This document shows positions 1-8,149 of a stretch of 52,521 nucleotides of DNA, piece by piece (position 1 is the stretch's first letter; every line of letters begins with the position of its first letter). Location of the stretch: positions 16,974-69,494 of the forward strand of contig NZ_KE383889.1 in NCBI RefSeq assembly GCF_000422585.1. Direction: 5' to 3'. The notes beneath the pieces are model-generated. The model saw nothing but the letters and a program-made list of their open reading frames with translations. It did no database searches and had not been told where the DNA came from. This DNA is from Hugenholtzia roseola DSM 9546 (lineage in GTDB: Bacteria > Bacteroidota > Bacteroidia > Cytophagales > Bernardetiaceae). The translations under genes were made by a program, and so were the position numbers.

Positions 1-53
1 TGCAAATTGTTTCAGACCAGATGCAACAAACGGTTAAGATTGTAAAAGAATAG
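1..53 (+). CDS. 3' end of an unidentified gene (partial)
   Basis: The third frame is open from the window edge to a TAG at 51-53 and reads QIVSDQMQQTVKIVKE. Only 16 residues are visible, so no family can be named. A strong GC-rich hairpin starts three bases after the stop, which supports this being a true gene end. It could still be chance. Confidence 0.4.
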   Translation, partial: QIVSDQMQQTVKIVKE

Positions 54-55
54 CG

Positions 56-92
56 AAACCGTCGCCGAGGGCTTTGCCCGTCGGCGAGGTTT
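56..92 (+). terminator. Long GC-rich hairpin after the first partial gene
   Basis: The arms AAACC/GGTTT, TCGCCGA/TCGGCGA and GGGC/GCCC stack into one stem of about 16 bp, with two single-G bulges (61 and 80) and a TTT loop. It follows the TAG at 51-53. The T tract is poor (TTTGAAAACC). It shares the string CCGTCGGCGAGG with the hairpin at 160-201, so it may belong to a repeated palindromic family as well as acting as a terminator. Confidence 0.5.
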
Positions 93-159
93 GAAAACCT
101 TTTCTTTACGGTCTGTGATTTATTTTAGGTATCGTTTTTTACAAAAAACTTGTTTTTTC

Positions 160-205
160 AAAAGCCGTCGGCGAGGATTATTAGCTTCGCCGACGGCTTT
201 TTTTT
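160..205 (+). terminator. Perfect 15-bp stem with T tract
   Basis: AAAAGCCGTCGGCGA (160-174) pairs perfectly with 187-201 across a 12-nt loop and runs into a T tract to 205 on the plus strand. It lies just beyond the stop of the minus-strand Mpo1-like gene, so it can act for either strand. The minus-strand U tract is only four bases. Confidence 0.7.
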
Positions 206-683
206 AAAACTTAATTCCCAAATGGCGATAGACAAAAGAGAGAAGCCAAGCAGGACCGATAAGTAAAAACTGCAAGTCTTCGAAAAAGGAAGGTTTCGCG
301 CCTTCAATTTTATGTCCGATAAACTGACCAACCCAAGCAAGCGCGAAAATAGCAAGTGAAATTTGCCAGAGGGGAGTAGAAAAATGCGCACTGACGTAGC
401 CACAAATCCATAGAAAAGTGCTTGCGATAAAAAGCATGCCCAAGCAAATTGGAATAGAAAGGCGCAAGTAAAATAAAGCACATAAAAAGACAAATAAGGT
501 TGCAAAATTTGCATATATTCCCATAAAAGGAAGTAACTCTTGTAAAAAAGCGGCAGGCAAACTCCACAAAAGCCCTAAGACACTGAAAAAGATAGCAGGC
601 ACACAAATCCAATGGAGGGCTTTATTGGTCGAATTTTGGTGGCTTTCGGCGTACTTATCGAGCCATTCTTGCATTGTTTTCAT
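204..683 (-). CDS. Mpo1-like (DUF962) membrane protein
   Basis: The protein has 159 residues. The N-terminal signature HQNSTNKALHWICVP and the later GHKIEGAKPSFFEDL with GPAW match the DUF962/YGL010w/Mpo1 family. The yeast member Mpo1 is an iron-dependent dioxygenase of 2-hydroxy fatty acids in phytosphingosine breakdown. The conserved His and Glu residues of both motifs are present. About four hydrophobic segments lie between residues 25 and 150, so it is a membrane protein. A second ATG (674) could also be the start; a TATTTTTG box lies only six bases upstream of 683, so a shorter or leaderless start is possible. The bacterial substrate is not known. Confidence 0.8.
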   Translation of the reverse strand: MKTMQEWLDKYAESHQNSTNKALHWICVPAIFFSVLGLLWSLPAAFLQELLPFMGIYANFATLFVFLCALFYLRLSIPICLGMLFIASTFLWICGYVSAHFSTPLWQISLAIFALAWVGQFIGHKIEGAKPSFFEDLQFLLIGPAWLLSFVYRHLGIKF

Positions 684-812
684 ATCAAAAATAGTTGAAT
701 ATTAAAAAAATCTTTTTTGGAATCAGAGAAAACTGCCCCAAAAAAGACGAAAAGGAGGTACGTAGAAAACGTTAGGCAGAGCGGTTTATTTTGCCCTTTT
801 GAGTTTGAAAAA

Positions 813-1934
813 TTATTTTGAAAGTGAAATTTGTTTGGTCATGGCTAAAATTTTGATAGCAAAATTATCCACTTCCGCACTGCTTTGATTGGCTAAAACA
901 ACAACGCCAATGTTTTTTTCTGGCGAAAAGCCGATGTAAGTTCTGAATCCGCCTGTTCCGCCGTTGTGCCAAACAATATCGCCCATTTTGAGAATCAAAT
1001 CGCTGCTTGTATCTAAATGCCAACCTTTTCCTATTTTCCCACCTTGCGCCTCAAAAATAGGGGCGTGTGTGTTCTTAAAGTCTTGATTATCAGAAAGTTG
1101 AGCTTTTAAAAAACGACCCATATCTGCAATATCAGAACGAATACCCCCTGCGGCATAAAACTCTGGAAAGTCCCAATGACAAGTTGGTTCTTGATTTTCT
1201 GTATAACCTATTGCAAATTTTGTACTATCTTTGACCAAAAGACTTGTATTTTTTAAACCTAAGCGAGTGCAAATTTCATCTTGCAAAAGCGTTTCATAGT
1301 CTTTTTTGCTTTTTTGCACCAAAATAGTACCTAACAATGCAGAGCCAAAATTAGAATAATCATAGGCTTGCAGGCTTGCCTCTTTTTTGTCTTTGCAAGC
1401 GGCTAAGTAGGCGACAAGGTCGGCTTGCGTGAGAGTAGAATAGGGGTTGCAATCGTCAGTCATGCGGTCTAAAAAGTGCTGTGGTAGGCGTGGAAAGCCC
1501 GAAGTATGCGTTGCCAAGTGCAACAAAGTGGTTTTGTCATCTTGAAAAGAAAAAGGACTTTGAAGAGAAGCGGCAAGCGTGCTATTCCAATCTATGACTC
1601 CTTTTTGTGCTAAAATTTCACCTATTTGTGTAGTAAATACTTTTGAAATAGAGCCAATTTCAAAAATAGTTTCTTCTTTTACGGGAATTTGAGCCTCTTT
1701 GTTTGCCCAACCGTAGGTGGCTAAATGGCTTTTTTCGCCCTGCACAATGGCAATCGCCAAGCCCACAGATTTTTTTTCTTTCAAAAACTTTTCGGCTGCT
1801 GCTGTTACGCGCTTTTCTAAATCTTGGGTATCTTCTAAATTATTTAGTTTATGAACAAAATAAAAAGCAAAGATTGCACCTGCAATGAGCAATAAAAACA
1901 CAACTAAGGCAGAAAATAACAGTATTTTTTTCAT
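813..1934 (-). CDS. Class C beta-lactamase-like serine hydrolase, membrane anchored
   Basis: The protein has 373 residues and an N-terminal transmembrane segment or uncleaved signal (about residues 4-27). The penicillin-binding fold signatures are in order: the nucleophile motif SISK (S95-K98), the YSN motif (Y193-N195) and HNGG (H323-G326) replacing the KTG box. This fits the beta-lactamase/transpeptidase-like 'serine hydrolase' family, which includes esterases, D-aminopeptidases and peptidoglycan-linked enzymes. True beta-lactamase activity cannot be inferred. It faces the periplasm by prediction. A TACTTTTG box on the minus strand (1999-2006) could drive it. Confidence 0.85.
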   Translation of the reverse strand: MKKILLFSALVVFLLLIAGAIFAFYFVHKLNNLEDTQDLEKRVTAAAEKFLKEKKSVGLAIAIVQGEKSHLATYGWANKEAQIPVKEETIFEIGSISKVFTTQIGEILAQKGVIDWNSTLAASLQSPFSFQDDKTTLLHLATHTSGFPRLPQHFLDRMTDDCNPYSTLTQADLVAYLAACKDKKEASLQAYDYSNFGSALLGTILVQKSKKDYETLLQDEICTRLGLKNTSLLVKDSTKFAIGYTENQEPTCHWDFPEFYAAGGIRSDIADMGRFLKAQLSDNQDFKNTHAPIFEAQGGKIGKGWHLDTSSDLILKMGDIVWHNGGTGGFRTYIGFSPEKNIGVVVLANQSSAEVDNFAIKILAMTKQISLSK

Positions 1935-1998
1935 ATAAAAAGGTGTAAATTTTATGGAAAATAAGAGAAAACAATTATAAAATTTGAGTAAAACGCCT

Positions 1999-2006
1999 CA
2001 AAAGTA
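1999..2006 (-). promoter_or_regulatory. -7 box (TACTTTTG) for the serine hydrolase
   Basis: Reading the minus strand gives TACTTTTG, matching the Bacteroidota -7 consensus TAnnTTTG, 65 bases upstream of the hydrolase ATG. No clear TTTG is seen at -33. Confidence 0.4.
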
Positions 2007-2015
2007 GGAACTTTC

Positions 2016-2044
2016 GTTGCGAAAAGACTCATTTCTTACATTTG
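2016..2044 (+). promoter_or_regulatory. Promoter (TTG, 18 nt, TACATTTG)
   Basis: TTG at 2016-2018 is followed after 18 bases by TACATTTG (2037-2044), which fits the Bacteroidota -33/-7 pattern. It diverges from the hydrolase promoter. The next plausible start codon is at 2244, so the transcript would have a leader of about 190 nt. Confidence 0.5.
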
Positions 2045-2243
2045 TACCTTGAAAGCGAAAAAAATTACAAGCAATTTTTTTCCCTGCTCGATGGGTAGAA
2101 AACCTTTTTCATAAACCCAAATCGCCTTTTCAGAAACTTTGTTGTGTTGGGTGCGCCAAAAATTATTTTCTTGCGTCATAATTGCTTCTTTGAAGGTGAA
2201 AATAAGGCAGTTGTCTGTTTTCATTTTACCACTTAAAAACTCA

Positions 2244-2768
2244 ATGATTATGCTTACTAAATTATTCTTGTCTTTCTTTCTTATGATTTCACTCAACTTT
2301 TTAGGCTTCGGACAGACCAAATGGAACAAACTTATCAGTGAGTATCCTGATATGAGCTTTCCGCAAACTTTCCAAATAAAGGAACGATATGATAAAAAAT
2401 ATCCCCTTATGAATGTGGCAGATTATCAAACTTATTTTCTGACCCAAACTACGCCACAGGTGCGCGTGATTGCTAAAATTGCGCTCGAAGGGGGTAGTAC
2501 GGCACTTTTTTATGTCAAGATAGACGGCAGCAGACACAGTTTCTCTGTTTCGGTTTTTGATAAAAAAGGAAAAATCTCGCGTTTTGATGGGGTACTGATA
2601 GACCAATATGACGCTGATTCTTATTCCGACCAGCAACGAAGCGAACGCTATTTTGTAGCCGACAAAGAAAGTGAGGGCTATGTCTTTACCATTTATGACA
2701 AAAACAAAGAGGGTCAGGACAAAGTTTATCAAGAAATTCGTATGGGCAGAGATGGCAAAGCAAATTAA
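2244..2768 (+). CDS. Exported protein of unknown function
   Basis: I do not recognise the family. From ATG 2244 (or 2250) the product is 174 residues and begins with a classical signal peptide (MIMLTKLFLSFFLMISL..GFGQ), so a periplasmic or surface location is likely. The same frame is open back to 2139, but those residues lack signal-peptide logic and lie in the leader of the promoter at 2016-2044. The mature part is polar, rich in Lys, Asp and Tyr, with no obvious catalytic motif. It is followed 27 bases later by another exported protein, and the two probably form an operon ended by the hairpin at 3373. Confidence 0.65.
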   Translation: MIMLTKLFLSFFLMISLNFLGFGQTKWNKLISEYPDMSFPQTFQIKERYDKKYPLMNVADYQTYFLTQTTPQVRVIAKIALEGGSTALFYVKIDGSRHSFSVSVFDKKGKISRFDGVLIDQYDADSYSDQQRSERYFVADKESEGYVFTIYDKNKEGQDKVYQEIRMGRDGKAN

Positions 2769-2795
2769 CTTTTTCAATATTAAACCAACAATAAA

Positions 2796-3350
2796 ATGAA
2801 TCAGACCTCGCAAAAAAATGTACTTTTGGCAGGCGTTCTGCTTGCTTTGAGCCTAAGTTTCGCGCCTACGCTCTCCGCTCATTCGCCTTTTTGGGGTGCA
2901 AAAGCAACCAATCAAAAGTCTTTGATAGATGATTTTCGCAATTTTTTTGGCTTACAGTACCAGCTGCCCAGCGGTTGGAATGTGGCAACGCGCCCCGAAG
3001 ACCCCGATTTTTTCGGTCTGAAAGGAGGGACTTTGGCACAGTTACAGATGGTAGAATCAAGGGGCAATTTGGAGCAGGACATCATCTCTTTTTTAGATAA
3101 AAAAACAGGGATAGATGCGAAAAAATTTGCAAGCTACAAGCCGCAAGTGGTGGCGCACCGTTTTGCAAAGATGCAACTTTACGACATGGCAAATTACAGC
3201 CATGTAACGAAGGAAACCTTTTATTATCGCCTTTATACCTGCCAACTGCGCGGCAAAACCTACCTTTTACTTTTTTCCGAAATTGTGGCAGACGGCAAAA
3301 GTCCTATTTTACGTGCAGATGAGGATTTTATCATTAAAAGTATTCAGTAG
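2796..3350 (+). CDS. Exported protein of unknown function
   Basis: The protein has 184 residues with a signal peptide (hydrophobic residues 8-27, cleavage probably after TLSA). The mature chain has no motif I can assign. The opening, FFGLQYQLPSGWNV, and the overall size resemble small periplasmic proteins with a single alpha/beta domain, but this is only an impression. It shares an operon with the preceding exported protein and ends at a strong bidirectional terminator. Confidence 0.7.
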   Translation: MNQTSQKNVLLAGVLLALSLSFAPTLSAHSPFWGAKATNQKSLIDDFRNFFGLQYQLPSGWNVATRPEDPDFFGLKGGTLAQLQMVESRGNLEQDIISFLDKKTGIDAKKFASYKPQVVAHRFAKMQLYDMANYSHVTKETFYYRLYTCQLRGKTYLLLFSEIVADGKSPILRADEDFIIKSIQ

Positions 3351-3372
3351 TTTTAGTTAGTGTTTTCAAATT

Positions 3373-3409
3373 AAAAAAACTTGTCGAAGGACTTTCGACA
3401 AGTTTTTTT
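3373..3409. terminator. Bidirectional terminator, 16-bp perfect stem
   Basis: AAAAAAACTTGTCGAA (3373-3388) pairs perfectly with 3394-3409 across the loop GGACT. A runs and T runs on both sides serve both strands. It sits between the convergent exported-protein gene and the alcohol dehydrogenase gene. Confidence 0.9.
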
Positions 3410-3418
3410 GTTGTCAAA

Positions 3419-4633
3419 TTAAGCTAATTGCGCTTCTTGCGAATGTGTCATTTCCAAAATTTCTACGATATTGGCTACGGTCAAATCGCCCAAGGCATTT
3501 AGTTTTTTACCGTCACCATAAATTTTGGTAGCATATTCTGCAATCGCCTGATATTGCTGCGGCTCTACGCCTACTGCGGGGAAGGATTGTAGAAGTCCGT
3601 TTTCGGCAAGCCAATTTTCAAAATGCTCGATAAATGCCTGCCCTTTGCTTTCGGTATCGCCTTCTTTGACCCCAAAAACGCGCTCGGCTAATTGTGCAAA
3701 ACGCTCCTTAGCACGGTCATTTTTCCAAAGCCAACGGAAATAGGCAGGATAGAGCGTTGCCAAGCCACGCCCATGTGCTAATTGCGGATAAAAACCGCTG
3801 GCGGCGTGTTCTATCGAGTGCAGCACAAATTCCGAAGGATTGCGCCCTGCTAATTGATAGCCATTGAGAGCCAAATCGGAAGCCCAGAAAAGGTCGGCGC
3901 GATACTTTACATTTTGCAAATCCTGACGCAATTTGGGTAGTGTTTCCAAAACCGTCAGGATTACAGCTTCGGAATATCTATCTGCCAAAGGCGATTCGCT
4001 ACCGCCCAAAATGTAGTTTTCAAAGACATGGCTTAGAATGTCGGCTGCGCCATCTTCGGTTACGGTGCGGCTCAAAGTAGCGGTATAAAGTGGATTCATT
4101 AAGGCAAGGCGCGGACGCAAGACATCGTGTGCCAAGACCGATTTGCCATGAACTGCCTCATTAGAAATGACGGCAAATTGGGTTACTTCCGAAGCCGTCG
4201 CCGCCGTAGTGGGAACGGCAACCACAGGAATCGCGCCACTATACGCGCCCATTTTAGGTTCGCCCAAAACGTACTGCCAAATATCTGCTGCCTTTTCATG
4301 CACCAAAATAGCAATCGCTTTCGAGGCATCTAAGACCGAACCTCCCCCAAAACCGATTACAAAATCTACTTTTTCTTGTTGCGCTAAGGATGCCGCTTTG
4401 TTGATGGTGCGTGCCTGCGGATTGGGTTCGATGCCCGAAAAGAGTACCGTTTCTACGCCTACTTTTTCCAAAGCAGCGCGAAAAGGGGCTAAAAAACCTA
4501 ATCGCTCGATAGAGCCTCCGCCCATAACCAAGAGTGCTTTCTTTCCCAAAGTAGAAGCGGCGGTAGCGAAATTGTCTAATTGGTTTTCGCCAAAAAAGAT
4601 GCGGGTAGGTACATAAATTGAAAAATCTCGCAT
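3419..4633 (-). CDS. Iron-containing alcohol dehydrogenase
   Basis: The protein has 404 residues, the usual length for group III Fe-ADHs. The N-terminal Rossmann-like part carries GGG (38-40) and the cofactor motif GGGSVLDASK (96-105). The helical C-terminal part has the metal ligands D198 and H202 (DILSH), H272 in HSIEH, and H287 in AHGRG. It probably oxidises or reduces alcohols/aldehydes with NAD(P)H in the cytosol. YqhD/butanol-dehydrogenase-like members are closest in style, but the substrate is not predictable. It is monocistronic: a terminator lies downstream and the upstream gene is divergent. Confidence 0.9.
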   Translation of the reverse strand: MRDFSIYVPTRIFFGENQLDNFATAASTLGKKALLVMGGGSIERLGFLAPFRAALEKVGVETVLFSGIEPNPQARTINKAASLAQQEKVDFVIGFGGGSVLDASKAIAILVHEKAADIWQYVLGEPKMGAYSGAIPVVAVPTTAATASEVTQFAVISNEAVHGKSVLAHDVLRPRLALMNPLYTATLSRTVTEDGAADILSHVFENYILGGSESPLADRYSEAVILTVLETLPKLRQDLQNVKYRADLFWASDLALNGYQLAGRNPSEFVLHSIEHAASGFYPQLAHGRGLATLYPAYFRWLWKNDRAKERFAQLAERVFGVKEGDTESKGQAFIEHFENWLAENGLLQSFPAVGVEPQQYQAIAEYATKIYGDGKKLNALGDLTVANIVEILEMTHSQEAQLA

Positions 4634-4842
4634 AAGATAGGAGGAATAGAGAAGTAGGAAATGATAAGATTTGGAAGCGAATAAACAAGAGTAGCAAGAT
4701 AGTCAAAATTTGAAAGGGGGCTTGTTAAGAAAATATAAACTTTTGGCAAGAAGGGAAACGGCTTTGATGTTCTGCCTTTTCAGATTGGAAAAAGCATTTT
4801 TAGATAAGTCTAACTTTTTGATTTGCAAATTCTAAATTTCAG

Positions 4843-4874
4843 TTTGTTGTACTCAAATATTTCTCTTAGCTTTG
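4843..4874 (+). promoter_or_regulatory. Promoter for the first TonB receptor (TTTG, 20 nt, TAGCTTTG)
   Basis: TTTG at 4843-4846 and TAGCTTTG at 4867-4874 are separated by 20 bases, a good match to Bacteroidota promoters. Because it lies inside the open frame that begins at 4823, the real start must be downstream (4916). Confidence 0.7.
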
Positions 4875-4915
4875 TGGTAAAATACGAGTTTCAAACCCCA
4901 AAATCAAAAAAATGT

Positions 4916-7333
4916 ATGATTTTTCGATACTTTGTGCTTTCTTTCTTTTGTGTGCTTTCCCTTTCTTTGCAGGCGCAAAAGGCGATAAAGGGCAGTGTAA
5001 GGGCGCAAAATGAGCCACTCCCTTTCGCTACCTTGCAAATTGTGGGTACAACAATCGGAACACTTACCGATACTTCGGGCGAATTTTATTTGCCCATAGC
5101 TGATAGCCTTTGGCAAAAATGGATTGAAGGAAAAGAAAATATCGTACTAAAAGCCTCTTTTTCAGGCTATACCGCCCAAACGCGAATTTTTGGATATGAG
5201 GATTTCAGAAAACAGCCTATTCTTCATCAGCATTTCGAACTCAAAACGCTTTTTGAGGAGCTACAACAAGTCGTCGTGACGGGCAATCGCTTCGAGCAGG
5301 CGGAAAATGAATCTGTTGTGCGTGTGCAGTTGATAGACAAAGCTACGCTAAGGCAGGTGCAAGCCTGCAACCTTGCAGAGGGATTGCGATTTCAGTCGGG
5401 GGTGCGGCTCGAAACCAACTGCCAGACCTGCAATTATACCCAACTTCGCATGAACGGTTTGGGTGGAAATTATAGTCAGATTTTAATTGATAATCGCCCT
5501 ATTTTTAGTGCCTTGATGGGTTTGTATGGCTTGGAGCAAGTTTCGTCGCAACTTGTCGAGCGCATCGAAATTGTGCGCGGCGGCGGTTCGGCACTTTATG
5601 GCGCAAATGCCATTGGGGGAACGGTGAATGTGATAACAAAAAATCCTACCGAAAAGAGTTATGAAGCAGGTTATACCTACCAAAATATAGCAGGCAGTTC
5701 CGAACATCAGGTAGAAGGGGCGGCGAATTGGGTCAGCAAAACGGGCGAAACAGGTTTTTCTTTGCTTTTCAATGGGCGAGAGCGCGATTTTTACGACCAC
5801 AATGGCGACGCATTTTCGGAATTGCCTTTCCTACAAATTGCAAATGCAGGATTAAAATTTTTCCATCAGCCTGCCGACAACAAAACCATAAAAGCAAGCC
5901 TTCACCATCTTTACGAATACCGATTTGGAGGGCAGATGCAAGCCCAGAATCGCCGCGATTTCAACCCCATCGAGGCGGCGCAGGCAGAGGAGCGCGAACA
6001 CAGCGTTTGGATAGCCAGTAGCGAATATCAGTATAATTTTAACCAAAATAACACAAAACTTAGTTTGTATTGGGCTGCACAGCACACCAACCGAGCGCAT
6101 TTTACAGGCATCGAGCCTGACGAACCTTCGGAAATTGCGACGTATCGTCTTCAACCACCTTATGGTACTTCTCAAAATCAGACGCAACAGATAGGTTTTC
6201 AGTTGAATCATTATAGCAAAAAAATAAGTGTAGGGAAAAAAGATTTTGGCACACACCTGCTCACGACAGGGGCGGAATTTTTATATGAGTCGATACAAGA
6301 TGAAATTCCTGCCTATCGCTATTTAATAGACCAAAATACGCAAAATGTGGGCTTCTTTCTGCAAAGCGATTGGCAACTTTCTGAAAAGTTCAATCTGCTT
6401 TCGGGCTTGCGTTTGGATAGGCACAATTTAGTGGAAACGCCCATTTTGAGTCCGCGTGTGGCTATTTTATACAATTTCCTCCCTACTTTTCAGGGGCGTG
6501 TCAGTTGGGGCAAGGGCTTTCGTGCGCCGCAGGCTTTCGATTCCGACCTGCATATTGCCTTTGCAGGGGGCGGGATTTCGCGCGTGCAGATAGCACCCGA
6601 TTTAGCACCCGAATTTTCGAATAGCCTTTCGGCTTCTTTGCGTTATGATAAGCCGCTGGAAAAACTCATTTTTGGTTTTACCTTAGAAGGTTTTTATACA
6701 AAACTTAGAAACGCTTTTACTTTGGAAGGAATTGGTACAGATGCCTTTGGTGAAATTTTCGAAAAGCGCAACGGTGCAGGGGCTACCGTAGGCGGCACAA
6801 CTTTCGAGGCACGTTTCAATTATGATAAAAAATTGCAAGTAGAAGCAGGTTTCACTTTGCAAAATAGTCTTTTTTCCGAACCAATCGCCTACATAGAAGG
6901 GCTTGCCCCTACGCGCGTTTTTTTGCGCACACCCAACGAGTATGGCTTTTTCAATCTCAATTTTTCGCCTGATAAACTTGCTTTTTTGGGTTTGAAAAAC
7001 CTAAAAAAGCGGCTACAAATTAGTTTCAATGGCGTTTATACGGGTCGTATGCAGGTGGCGCACTTTGCAGGCGCACCCGAACAAAGCGAAGATGCCTATA
7101 AAACTACGCCTACTTTTTTAGAGTTGGGTTGTAGAATGGCTTATCAATTTGATTTATTAGGTGCAAAAAAAGATTTAAACAAAAACAAAACTACTTTAGA
7201 GCTTGCCTTGGGTATGAAAAATATCGCCAATGCCTATCAAACTGATTTCGATACAGGTAAAAATCGCGATAGCAATTTTATTTATGGGGCAGCGCAGCCA
7301 CGTACCATTTTTGTAAGTATTAAAATTAGATAG
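4916..7333 (+). CDS. TonB-dependent outer-membrane receptor (probable metal or siderophore uptake)
   Basis: From ATG 4916 the protein has 805 residues: a signal peptide ending LSLQAQ, a carboxypeptidase-regulatory-like beta domain (about 25-110), a plug domain (about 115-240, with IEIVRGGGSALYGANAIGG) and a long 22-strand-type barrel ending in an aromatic/charged C-terminus (FVSIKIR). The plug carries two close cysteines in NCQTCNYTQLRMNGL. The gene runs tail-to-tail, 26 bases apart, with a DtxR/MntR-type metal regulator, which makes iron or manganese uptake a reasonable guess. No TonB, ABC or lipoprotein partner lies next to it. The start is set by the promoter at 4843-4874. Confidence 0.9.
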   Translation: MIFRYFVLSFFCVLSLSLQAQKAIKGSVRAQNEPLPFATLQIVGTTIGTLTDTSGEFYLPIADSLWQKWIEGKENIVLKASFSGYTAQTRIFGYEDFRKQPILHQHFELKTLFEELQQVVVTGNRFEQAENESVVRVQLIDKATLRQVQACNLAEGLRFQSGVRLETNCQTCNYTQLRMNGLGGNYSQILIDNRPIFSALMGLYGLEQVSSQLVERIEIVRGGGSALYGANAIGGTVNVITKNPTEKSYEAGYTYQNIAGSSEHQVEGAANWVSKTGETGFSLLFNGRERDFYDHNGDAFSELPFLQIANAGLKFFHQPADNKTIKASLHHLYEYRFGGQMQAQNRRDFNPIEAAQAEEREHSVWIASSEYQYNFNQNNTKLSLYWAAQHTNRAHFTGIEPDEPSEIATYRLQPPYGTSQNQTQQIGFQLNHYSKKISVGKKDFGTHLLTTGAEFLYESIQDEIPAYRYLIDQNTQNVGFFLQSDWQLSEKFNLLSGLRLDRHNLVETPILSPRVAILYNFLPTFQGRVSWGKGFRAPQAFDSDLHIAFAGGGISRVQIAPDLAPEFSNSLSASLRYDKPLEKLIFGFTLEGFYTKLRNAFTLEGIGTDAFGEIFEKRNGAGATVGGTTFEARFNYDKKLQVEAGFTLQNSLFSEPIAYIEGLAPTRVFLRTPNEYGFFNLNFSPDKLAFLGLKNLKKRLQISFNGVYTGRMQVAHFAGAPEQSEDAYKTTPTFLELGCRMAYQFDLLGAKKDLNKNKTTLELALGMKNIANAYQTDFDTGKNRDSNFIYGAAQPRTIFVSIKIR

Positions 7334-7359
7334 CTATTTTTTTAATGACTTTGAAAAGG

Positions 7360-8055
7360 CTATATTTCTTCTACTAAAAGTTTGGCGCAAACAAGTTCGC
7401 TCAAAACTTCCTGTTGCGCCTCTTTAAGTTGAGTAGGATTTTGGTAGGAAATGGTCATGTTCTTATCAAAATCCTCTATTTTGAGGATTTCTATTTTTGT
7501 GCCTAAGGCTAAATTTTTGGCATTGAGATATTTTAAAAACTCTTCCGAAGAATCGCGTAAGCCTCTCAAAATGAATAGCTTACCTGCCTTACATTCGGTT
7601 AGGGCGCGAAAAGAGACGGCTTCTATTTCGCCTTGTTTGTTGGGAATAGGCGAGCCGTGTGGGTCGTATTTGGGGAAGCCCAAAATTTGGTCTATGCGCT
7701 CGAAAAAAAGAGGGGCTTTGATGTGTTCTATCTGTTCGGCAATTTGATGCACCTGCTCCCAGCCGAAGCCCATTTTTTCTACCAGATACATTTCGATAAG
7801 GCGGTGCTTGCGAATGATAAGGGCGGCTTCTTTGCGCCCTTTTTCGGTCATGCGCAGGGGTTTGTACTTTTCATACTCTATATAGGCTAAGGCAGCCATT
7901 TTTTTTGCCATGCTATTGACCGTAGGCACGCTCACCGAAAGGGTCTGTGCGAGTTCGGTAGGATTGATGTCCTGATTTTTTTGGGCTAAATGAAAAATCG
8001 CTTTCAGATAATTTTCTACGGTTTGGCTTGCCATCTTACTATCACGCTTTGTCAA
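7360..8055 (-). CDS. DtxR/MntR-family metal-dependent transcriptional regulator
   Basis: The 231-residue protein has the IdeR/DtxR order: an N-terminal winged helix (about 10-70, VENYLKAIFHLAQ, then SVSVPTVNSMAKKM), a dimerisation/metal domain (RKHRLIEMYLVEKMGF, with HIKAPLFFERID) and a C-terminal FeoA/SH3-like domain (about 150-228). The family represses metal uptake genes when Fe(II) or Mn(II) is bound. Which metal is used cannot be read. An alternative ATG is at 8034 (MASQTVENY). The adjacent convergent TonB receptor is the obvious candidate target, although convergent arrangement means they do not share a promoter. Confidence 0.9.
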   Translation of the reverse strand: MTKRDSKMASQTVENYLKAIFHLAQKNQDINPTELAQTLSVSVPTVNSMAKKMAALAYIEYEKYKPLRMTEKGRKEAALIIRKHRLIEMYLVEKMGFGWEQVHQIAEQIEHIKAPLFFERIDQILGFPKYDPHGSPIPNKQGEIEAVSFRALTECKAGKLFILRGLRDSSEEFLKYLNAKNLALGTKIEILKIEDFDKNMTISYQNPTQLKEAQQEVLSELVCAKLLVEEI

Positions 8056-8085
8056 TTTTGGAAAATAGAAAATCTAAGTTTTGCA

Positions 8086-8093
8086 CAAAGATA
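8086..8093 (-). promoter_or_regulatory. -7 box (TATCTTTG) for the DtxR-family gene
   Basis: The minus strand reads TATCTTTG, 30 bases before the ATG at 8055 and 51 before the one at 8034. No clean TTTG is found at -33. Confidence 0.45.
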
Positions 8094-8149
8094 AGAAAAT
8101 ATGTTTTCCTATATCGAAAGCCACTGAAAGGGCAATGCAGAAGGGGAAA

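Noticed and set aside
4823-4915. Longer start for the first TonB receptor
   Set aside because: A well-spaced promoter lies inside it (4843-4874) and the signal peptide begins at 4916.
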